Source: Zoogloeaceae bacterium
GTDB taxonomy: Bacteria; Pseudomonadota; Gammaproteobacteria; Burkholderiales; Rhodocyclaceae
Direction: 5' to 3'
Assembly: GCA_031290955.1 (NCBI GenBank)
Contig: JAISLJ010000145.1
Coordinates: 1-11,313 of the forward strand
Length of the DNA stretch: 11,313 nucleotides
Below, one piece after another: positions 6,662-11,313 of the stretch. The translations under genes were made by a program, and so were the position numbers. Every line of letters begins with the position of its first letter. The first letter of the stretch is position 1. Under the pieces are notes generated by a model. It searched no databases. It was not told the DNA's origin and saw only the letters and a list, made by a program, of their open reading frames with translations.

Positions 6662-7094
6662 GGATTCGAGAGGCACAGCCGGAAGACTCGCAAGGAGGCC
6701 TTTCTGTCGCGTGCCGTGGTCGGAATTCTGCGCGCTGATCGAGCCGTACTATCTAAAGGCGGGGAACGGAAAGCCGCCGGTGAGCGGATGTTGCACATGT
6801 ACTTTCTGGCGAACTGGTTCAATCTGGCGGACGAAGCCTGCGAGGAGGCTGTACGACGTTCCCTTGTTCCGGGATTTCTGCCGGATAGACCTGGGGTATG
6901 ATCGTGTGCCGGATGCGACGACCTTGCTCAAATTCCGTCATCTGCTCGAAGCGCACGATCTGGGCGCGGCGCTGTTCGCCAAGGTCGGCGAGTTGTTGCA
7001 GGCCAAGGGAGTAAAACTGTCGAGCGGAACGATTGTTGATGCCACGCTGATCGACGCGCCCTCCTCAACCAAGAATCGGGAGAAAAGCCGTGAT
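6662..7094 (+). pseudogene. Frameshifted N-terminal remnant of an IS5-type transposase
   Basis: Four blocks in alternating frames make one IS5-type protein: GFERHSRKTRKEAFLS (6662-6709), VPWSEFCALIEPYYLKAGNG onward (6711-6782), ERMLHMYFLANWFNLADEAC onward (6782-6850) and LYDVPLFRDFCRIDLGYDRV to EKSRD (6849-7094). The breaks near 6710, 6782 and 6850 look like small deletions. The first catalytic Asp survives in GTIVDATLIDAPSS; the second Asp and the Glu lie beyond the break and are absent. The first about 10 codons are also missing. The last frame stays open to a TGA at 7119-7121 through unrelated sequence. This is a dead fragment, apparently of the same type as the element starting at 11196. 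Confidence 0.88.
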
Positions 7095-7175
7095 TGGGCG
7101 GCTTGGTCAGTGAATCCTTGACTCCGGGAGGAGAATGTTTCATTCTGTCCAAGGAACACCACTCTCACTGAGGAA

Positions 7176-7188
7176 AATTGCCGTCCGC
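7176..7188. repeat. Half copy of the GCGGAYGGC repeat
   Basis: AATTGCCGTCCGC is identical to the right arm (plus two central bases) of the palindrome at 6174-6207; no left arm accompanies it. It lies between the IS5-type remnant and the LRV gene. Confidence 0.5.
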
Positions 7189-7241
7189 AAGTTCCGTTGT
7201 CAGCAACACAGGCTTGCGTCACCAAAAAGAACAGGGGAATC

Positions 7242-8435
7242 ATGAGGAAAAAATTATCTCGGCCGGCAATGAAACAGGCGCTGAAGAATCCAGATACGCC
7301 GGTGGAAGTTCTGGCAGTGTTGGCGGAGGACAAAGATCTTGCGGTGCGTTACGCGGTGGCGCTGCATCCCAAAACCACCCCCGCCATGCTGGAAAAACTG
7401 GCGGAGACGGAATGGTCGAACGACGATGGAATTTTCCGGCGTGTGCTCACGGACCCGGCCACACCGTTTGCGCTTCTGGAACCCTTTGTGATATATGAAG
7501 ATTTCTGGGTTGCTCTGGCGGTGCGCTCGAACACGCCTCCCGAGATCCTGGAATTTCTGGCGACCAGAGATGATTTGTTGGGACTGCACGCCGCCGTCGC
7601 GGCAAACCCGAATACGCCTGTCCACACGCTTGCGCAACTCGCGGACTGGTCGGAGGACGAGGAGGTGCACGAAAAGGTCGTGGCGAATCCGTCAGCACCC
7701 GCCGATCTCGTGCGCAGCATCGCGGACTGGCGGATACGCAAGTCCGCAGCGGAAAATCCGAGGACGCCCGCCGAGCAGCTCGCCAAACTTGCCGAAGACC
7801 CGAGTGATCTGGTGCGCATGAAGGTTGCGCAAAACCCGTCTACGCCTGCTCATGCGCTTGCGGGACTTGCATGGGATCAGGATCGTTTTGTACGCGAGGC
7901 GGTTGCGGGCAACCCGTCCACACCCGCCGATACGCTCGTAAAACTTGTCAAGGAGCACGCCGAGGAAGTCCTGAGAAACCCGTCCGCCGATTCGGTCGAC
8001 TTGCTGGCGCGCATGAAAGCCGCGAGAAACCCGACTACGCCCGCTCGTGTGCTCGCGGAATTTGCGGATGACCCGGATGGCTTTATCCGCAACGCGGTCG
8101 CGGGCAATCCGTCCACGCCTGCCGATGCGCTCACGAAACTGGTCAAGGAGTTCCCCGAGAAAGTCTTGAAAAACCCATCCGCTTCCGTCGACTTGCTGGC
8201 AAAGTTCGTACGATCCGAGGATAAATGGAAGCGTAAATGGATCGCGGAACACCCGTCTCTTCCGGTCGACCTGCTCACGAAACTCGCGCAAGACCCGGAA
8301 GTCGACGTGCGCGTGGCAGTAACCAGAAACCCCGCCACCCCGCGCAATCTGCTCGGGATGCTGGCCAGAAAGGATAGTCACCCCCTCGTGCGATACCTCG
8401 CCCTGCCGCGCTTGCAGCGTGGAAGGGACTCATGA
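7242..8435 (+). CDS. Leucine-rich repeat variant (LRV) protein
   Basis: The 397-aa product is almost entirely a solenoid of about 14-15 repeats of 22-29 residues with the pattern NPxTPxxxLxxLAxDxxxxVRxxVAx, from residue 16 (NPDTP) to near the end. This matches the LRV repeat first described in an Azotobacter protein, where alternating alpha and 3-10 helices form a superhelix. The Azotobacter protein has an N-terminal 4Fe-4S cluster domain; no cysteine cluster is present here. No signal peptide or membrane segment is seen, so a cytosolic binding scaffold is likely; the partner is unknown. I chose ATG 7242 because AGGGGA sits just upstream; an ATG at 7197 is in frame but lacks a site and crosses intergenic sequence. 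The stop is an in-frame TGA at 8433-8435, after which repeat-like sequence continues. It lies alone, in an accessory patch with transposase remnants. Confidence 0.88.
   Translation: MRKKLSRPAMKQALKNPDTPVEVLAVLAEDKDLAVRYAVALHPKTTPAMLEKLAETEWSNDDGIFRRVLTDPATPFALLEPFVIYEDFWVALAVRSNTPPEILEFLATRDDLLGLHAAVAANPNTPVHTLAQLADWSEDEEVHEKVVANPSAPADLVRSIADWRIRKSAAENPRTPAEQLAKLAEDPSDLVRMKVAQNPSTPAHALAGLAWDQDRFVREAVAGNPSTPADTLVKLVKEHAEEVLRNPSADSVDLLARMKAARNPTTPARVLAEFADDPDGFIRNAVAGNPSTPADALTKLVKEFPEKVLKNPSASVDLLAKFVRSEDKWKRKWIAEHPSLPVDLLTKLAQDPEVDVRVAVTRNPATPRNLLGMLARKDSHPLVRYLALPRLQRGRDS
7902..8201 (+). repeat. Segmental duplication inside the LRV gene
   Basis: The segment at 7902-8009 (VAGNPSTPADTLVKLVKE to SVDLLA) recurs at 8097-8201 (VAGNPSTPADALTKLVKE to SVDLLA), offset by 195 nt, or 65 codons. 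The similarity is clearly higher than between other repeats of the protein, and one codon is missing from the second copy (NPSADSVDLLA against NPSASVDLLA). This points to a recent multi-repeat duplication within the gene. Confidence 0.7.
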
Positions 8436-8516
8436 CGGGAAAGAAAAATGGCCGCGGCTGGCCGGGAGATGCCCGCCGAAATGCTGGAAAGCCTGGCGCG
8501 AAAGCAGCGCGCATAG
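8433..8516 (+). other. Possible severed C terminus of the LRV protein after an in-frame TGA
   Basis: The TGA at 8433-8435 ends the LRV frame, but the same frame continues open for 26 codons to a TAG at 8514-8516. It includes REMPAEMLESLARKQRA, which fits the xxTPxxxLxxLAxxx repeat pattern. The simplest reading is a nonsense change that removed the last repeat. Readthrough of TGA-C is another possibility. An ATG at 8448 could start a 22-aa peptide but has no convincing ribosome site. Confidence 0.5.
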
Positions 8517-8616
8517 GTTAGCGTGAAAGAACCGTAGCTGAAGGCAAAAGAGTCTCTGACATTGAAGTCCTAATTGATGCTGTGGGCATGTAGCATGTCT
8601 CTCACTCAAATGTGTT

Positions 8617-8652
8617 TTGCGGATGGCAATCTTCTACCATCGCCATCCGCAA
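8617..8652. repeat. GCGGAYGGC hairpin repeat upstream of argB
   Basis: TTGCGGATGGC (8617-8627) pairs perfectly with GCCATCCGCAA (8642-8652) around a 14-nt loop. It belongs to the family of the 6174-6207 palindrome, with a C-to-T change in the left arm matched by a compensatory change in the right arm, so the stem is preserved. No T-run follows on the plus strand. A TACAAT that could be a -10 box for argB lies just after it, at 8667-8672, but no good -35 partner is evident. Confidence 0.75.
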
Positions 8653-8720
8653 GCTCCTGATCCGCTTACAATTCCAGTGCTCGCATTGGCGGCACTGTTC
8701 AACACGAGGAAATTTCATTC

Positions 8721-9608
8721 ATGTCCATTGATTCCCTTTCGCCCGACCTGAAGGCGGGCATTCTGGCGGAGGCTTTGCCGTACATCCGCAAGTTCCATCG
8801 CAAGACCATCGTAATCAAATATGGCGGCAACGCCATGACGGACGAGCGCCTGAAGCAGTGTTTCGCGCGTGATGTCGTGCTCCTGAAGCTGGTCGGGATG
8901 AATGTGGTGGTGGTGCATGGCGGCGGCCCCCAGATCGAAGAGCTTCTTGCGCGGATCGGCAAGAAGGGCGAGTTTGTCCAGGGCATGCGCGTCACGGACG
9001 CGGAGACGATGGCGGTTGTGGAAATGGTGCTGGGCGGGCAGGTGAACAAGGATGTGGTCAATCTCATCAACCAGGCAGGCGGCAAGGCTGTGGGACTCAC
9101 CGGGAAGGATGGCAACCTCATCCGGGCGCGCAAGCTCCTCCTGCCCAACCGCGAGAACCCCGGCGGACAGATTGATGTCGGGCAGGTGGGCGACATTACT
9201 GCCATTGATCCTTCCGTGATCGGCCTTCTCGATTCCGGGGATTTTATTCCCGTGATCGCGCCCATCGGCGTTGGTCGGGAGGGCGAGACCTACAACATCA
9301 ATGCGGATGTGGTTGCGGGCAAGATTGCCGAGATACTGCGAGCGGAAAAGCTGGTGCTCCTCACCAACACGCCCGGCGTGCTGGACAAATCCGGCGCGCT
9401 GCTCACCGGCATCACGCCTAGGGAGATCGACACGATGGTGGAAGACGGCACCCTTTCCGGCGGCATGCTGCCCAAGATCAGCGCCGCCCTGGACGCAGCC
9501 CGGAACGGCGTGAAGAGTGTGCACATCATCGATGGTCGCGTCGAGCACGCCCTGCTCCTGGAAATCCTGACCGACCACGGCGTCGGCACCATGATTAAAA
9601 GCCGCTGA
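8721..9608 (+). CDS. argB: Acetylglutamate kinase
   Basis: This cytosolic enzyme phosphorylates N-acetyl-L-glutamate with ATP, the second step of arginine synthesis by the acetylated pathway. The 295-aa protein shows VIKYGGNAM (31-39, with the catalytic Lys33), VVHGGGPQI (64-72), GMRVTD (88-93), the substrate-binding YNINAD (191-196) and GGMLPK (247-252). The N-terminal helix ILAEALPYIRKF (14-25) is the extension associated with hexameric, arginine-inhibited members, so feedback inhibition by arginine is expected from family knowledge. The ATG has GAGGAAA about 8 nt upstream. It is the first gene after the accessory patch and probably has its own promoter in the 8517-8720 gap. Confidence 0.97.
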   Translation: MSIDSLSPDLKAGILAEALPYIRKFHRKTIVIKYGGNAMTDERLKQCFARDVVLLKLVGMNVVVVHGGGPQIEELLARIGKKGEFVQGMRVTDAETMAVVEMVLGGQVNKDVVNLINQAGGKAVGLTGKDGNLIRARKLLLPNRENPGGQIDVGQVGDITAIDPSVIGLLDSGDFIPVIAPIGVGREGETYNINADVVAGKIAEILRAEKLVLLTNTPGVLDKSGALLTGITPREIDTMVEDGTLSGGMLPKISAALDAARNGVKSVHIIDGRVEHALLLEILTDHGVGTMIKSR

Positions 9609-9663
9609 GACCGGGCAAATATCGCATCCGTATAGTGATAGGCTTCGGTAACGAACAATTCTT

Positions 9664-9703
9664 GTCATTGCGAGGAGCAAGGCGACGCGGCAATCCACAC
9701 ACC
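9664..9703 (+). repeat. REP-like element, forward copy
   Basis: It starts GTCATTGCGAGG and ends GGCAATCCACACACC, as in the copy at 6209-6248, but has a different centre (AGCAAGGCGACGC). The outer ATTGC/GCAAT stem is preserved. Confidence 0.85.
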
Positions 9704-9776
9704 CTTTCTGCCCGCGAGACGCCAGATTGTTTCCCGTCACGCCTATGGCTCATGGCGTTTTTCCTGCGGAAAAGGC

Positions 9777-9814
9777 GTGTGGATTGCCACCGGGCCTTTG
9801 GCCCTCGCAATGAC
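9777..9814 (-). repeat. REP-like element, inverted copy
   Basis: Read on the minus strand it starts GTCATTGCGAGGGCC and ends GGCAATCCACAC, nearly identical to 6209-6248 with one extra G after GGCCC. With the forward copy at 9664-9703 it forms a head-to-head pair separated by 73 nt. Confidence 0.85.
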
Positions 9815-9963
9815 GAAGATTTGAATGTCTGTTCTGCCGGAACGCTGGAAGCAGTTACCATCGCTTCGTATGGAAGAACTCCCTCTTCCGGCCCTTCGCA
9901 TTGTTACAGGGCTGCGTCCCGGAGAATGGAGGGAGCACGGCATTCCGGATTGCTTCATTCACG

Positions 9964-11124
9964 ATGACAATTGATGATCTCCCGCCACTCGCGTTGTACG
10001 TGCATTTTCCCTGGTGCGTACAAAAGTGCCCGTATTGCGACTTCAATTCCCATGCCGTGGATGCGGGTGGTGTGCCGGAGGAGGTCTATCTTGCGGCGCT
10101 TCTTGCCGATCTGGAACACGCCTTGCCGCAGCTTTCGGGACGCGCGCTGGCGAGTGTTTTCCTGGGCGGCGGCACACCCAGCCTGTTTTCCCCGTCCGGG
10201 CTGGAACGCCTTTTGGCGGGCATCCGGACGCGCCTTCCCTTGCCTGCCGATGCGGAAATCACGCTGGAAGCCAATCCCGGCGCCTTCCGCGAACATCTGG
10301 CGGAGGCCGAATACATCGGCTTTCGCCAGACCGGCATCAACCGGATTTCATTGGGCATCCAAAGTTTCAACGCCGCGCATCTCGCCGCCCTGGGACGCAT
10401 CCACGGTCGGGCGGAAGCCTTGCGGGCCGCGGAACTGGCCGCGCGTCACTTTGCAACGCGCAACTTCGACCTGATGTATGGACTTCCCCAGCAAACGCTG
10501 GCCGAGGCGCTCGCCGACCTGGAAACCGCCCTCCGGTTCGCCCCCACGCACCTTTCCTGCTACCAGCTTACCGTGGAGGCCCACACCCGTTTTTCCGCCT
10601 GTCCGCCGCAATTGCCCGATGCCGACCTGTGCGCCGACATGGGGGACGCTATCGAGGCGCGTCTTTTGGCTGCGGGTTTCCGGCACTACGAGACTTCCGC
10701 CTTCGCCCTGCCCGGACACATGTGTCGCCACAACCGCAACTACTGGGAGTTCGGCGATTACCTGGGCATCGGCGCGGGCGCGCACGGCAAGCTCACCTTC
10801 CCCGATGGCCGCATCCTGCGCCAGATGCGCTGGAAGCATCCGGAGGCGTATCTCCGGCACGTCGCGGCGGGCGATCCCGTGCAGGAAGAGCACGCGATCC
10901 CGGTAACGGAACGCCCCATCGAATTCCTGATGAACGCGCTGCGCCTCACGGAAGGTTTTGATCCCACGCTCTTTTCCAAACGCACCGGCCTGCCGCTCAC
11001 AAGCATCCTCCCCACCCTTGAAGCCGCCGCCCGCGAAGGCTGGCTGAAAATCGACGCCACCCGCATCATCCCCGAGAAACAAGGCCAACACTTCCTCAAC
11101 CGTTTGCTGGAACGTTTTCTGTAA
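9964..11124 (+). CDS. hemW: HemW-type radical SAM protein (haem chaperone, CPO-III-like)
   Basis: HemW is related to oxygen-independent coproporphyrinogen III oxidase (HemN) but is thought to act as a haem chaperone. The 386-aa length fits HemW rather than the longer HemN. The radical SAM cluster motif is CxxxCxxC at 18/22/25 in PWCVQKCPYCDF; the residue after the next position is Phe, whereas HemN has a fourth Cys there. Other motifs are GGGTPS (68-73), LEANPG (101-106), GIQSF (131-135), DLMYGLPQQT (169-178), and HNRNYW (256-261) followed by GIGAGAH, the HNxxYW signature tied to haem binding. The C-terminal HemN domain (about 290-375) is present. ATG 9964 gives the usual short N terminus (LALYVHFPWC); in-frame sequence back to TTG 9901 is unrelated. 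There is no clear ribosome site before the ATG. Confidence 0.94.
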   Translation: MTIDDLPPLALYVHFPWCVQKCPYCDFNSHAVDAGGVPEEVYLAALLADLEHALPQLSGRALASVFLGGGTPSLFSPSGLERLLAGIRTRLPLPADAEITLEANPGAFREHLAEAEYIGFRQTGINRISLGIQSFNAAHLAALGRIHGRAEALRAAELAARHFATRNFDLMYGLPQQTLAEALADLETALRFAPTHLSCYQLTVEAHTRFSACPPQLPDADLCADMGDAIEARLLAAGFRHYETSAFALPGHMCRHNRNYWEFGDYLGIGAGAHGKLTFPDGRILRQMRWKHPEAYLRHVAAGDPVQEEHAIPVTERPIEFLMNALRLTEGFDPTLFSKRTGLPLTSILPTLEAAAREGWLKIDATRIIPEKQGQHFLNRLLERFL

Positions 11125-11223
11125 TTTGGGGACACCCATATGAAGACAGGGCGGTTGCGCCCGAAATCCAGCCCCTTGGAAAGAGAAAAACCCAAGGAAC
11201 CCCTGAACAAGTCGCTCGCATAG

Positions 11224-11252
11224 TTGTCGCGTTTATCATATTGCGATAAAAT
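11224..11252 (+). promoter_or_regulatory. Promoter of the IS5-type transposase
   Basis: TTGTCG (11224-11229) and TAAAAT (11247-11252) are separated by 17 bp, a plausible sigma70 promoter 30 nt upstream of the transposase start. Confidence 0.5.
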
Positions 11253-11282
11253 CTGAATAAATCTCTTCAGGAAGGGAAGACC

Positions 11283-11313
11283 ATGAAGCAACAGACATTC
11301 GCAACGGTGACAG
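11283..11313 (+). CDS. IS5-family transposase, N terminus only (partial)
   Basis: The frame MKQQTFATVT starts at ATG 11283 and leaves the window after ten codons. AGGAAGGGAAG just upstream is a strong ribosome site. MKQQTFA is a familiar start of IS5-family transposases (from memory). The remnant at 6662 begins with GFERHSRKTRKEAFLS, which is the segment expected right after these ten residues in such proteins, so the two are probably the same type. Confidence 0.7.
   Translation, partial: MKQQTFATVT

Larger units (their letters stand above)
9609..9963. other. 355-bp non-coding gap between argB and hemW
   Basis: No frame here looks like a gene. The gap holds two REP-like copies in inverted orientation (9664-9703 and 9777-9814) and a small hairpin, GGAAGA-ACTCCC-TCTTCC (9870-9887). 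TATAGT at 9631-9636 resembles a -10 box but has no good -35 partner. No terminator with a T-run after argB and no clear hemW promoter could be assigned. Confidence 0.6.
11196..11313 (+). mobile_element. Left end of an IS5-type insertion sequence (partial)
   Basis: GGAACCCCTGAACAAGTC at 11196-11213 resembles the terminal inverted repeats of some IS5-family elements and lies 87 nt before a transposase start, a typical spacing. The element contains a promoter and ribosome site and runs off the right edge, so the other end, the target duplication and the exact boundary cannot be seen. Confidence 0.6.

Noticed and set aside
8562..8596. TTGAAG ... TAGCAT as an argB promoter
   Set aside because: Spacing is 23 bp, well outside the usual range, and neither box is strong.
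6100..8700. CRISPR array or toxin-antitoxin pair in the accessory patch
   Set aside because: No regularly spaced direct repeats with unique spacers occur; the repeats in 7242-8435 are coding and degenerate, and no small paired genes with family motifs are visible.
9901..9963. Upstream extension of hemW from TTG 9901
   Set aside because: The 21 extra residues show no similarity to HemW N termini, and the ATG at 9964 gives the expected short start.
11124..11140. ATTTGGGGACACCCATA after hemW as the flank of a REP-associated transposase
   Set aside because: The string resembles flanks I recall from such genes, but no transposase frame of that type follows and the similarity is too short to support a call.
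11149..11162. GGGCG-GTTG-CGCCC as a hemW terminator
   Set aside because: The stem is only 5 bp and is followed by GAAATCC, with no T-run.

Overview
The window looks like a chromosomal segment of a GC-rich proteobacterium, most likely a betaproteobacterium. This rests on the order tRNA-Gln, prs, rplY, pth, ychF, which is typical of that class, and on protein motifs recognised by eye; no database search was possible. Every complete gene reads on the + strand, and two partial genes touch the window edges.

Layout. Positions 1-28 hold the first codons of a divergent minus-strand gene. A sigma70-like promoter at 136-163 drives tRNA-Gln(TTG) at 201-276. A 10-bp hairpin separates it from prs (343-1293), and an intrinsic terminator lies between prs and rplY (1347-1964). 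An unrecognised, membrane-anchored 464-aa protein (2074-3468) then interrupts the usual rplY-pth adjacency. Next come pth (3479-4168), ychF (4165-5256) and comF (5249-6079), which are tightly packed with 10-nt, -4-nt and -8-nt junctions and are probably co-transcribed and translationally coupled.

From about 6080 to 8700 the character changes to an accessory patch. It holds a perfect 34-bp palindrome, a REP-like element, the C-terminal remnant of an IS481-type transposase (minus strand) joined directly to a frameshifted IS5-type transposase remnant (plus strand), and then a complete gene for a leucine-rich-repeat-variant (LRV) protein with about 14-15 repeats (7242-8435). That gene ends at an in-frame TGA, after which the same frame continues for 26 more codons with repeat-like sequence. 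Housekeeping genes resume with argB (8721-9608). A 355-bp gap carrying two inverted REP-like copies follows, then hemW (9964-11124). At the right edge a fresh-looking IS5-type element begins: a probable terminal repeat at 11196, a promoter, a ribosome binding site, and the first ten codons of a transposase whose start is compatible with the remnant at 6662.

Functionally the core genes serve translation and central biosynthesis: PRPP supply, a 5S-rRNA-binding ribosomal protein, peptidyl-tRNA recycling, a ribosome-associated ATPase, arginine synthesis, and a radical SAM haem-chaperone-type protein. The most notable non-housekeeping signals are a dispersed GCGGAYGGC palindrome family found at five places, at four of them as both arms or as a hairpin or hybrid form (one copy is absorbed into the 3' end of pth), the LRV gene, and the orphan membrane protein. 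I did not find a clear multi-gene novel system.
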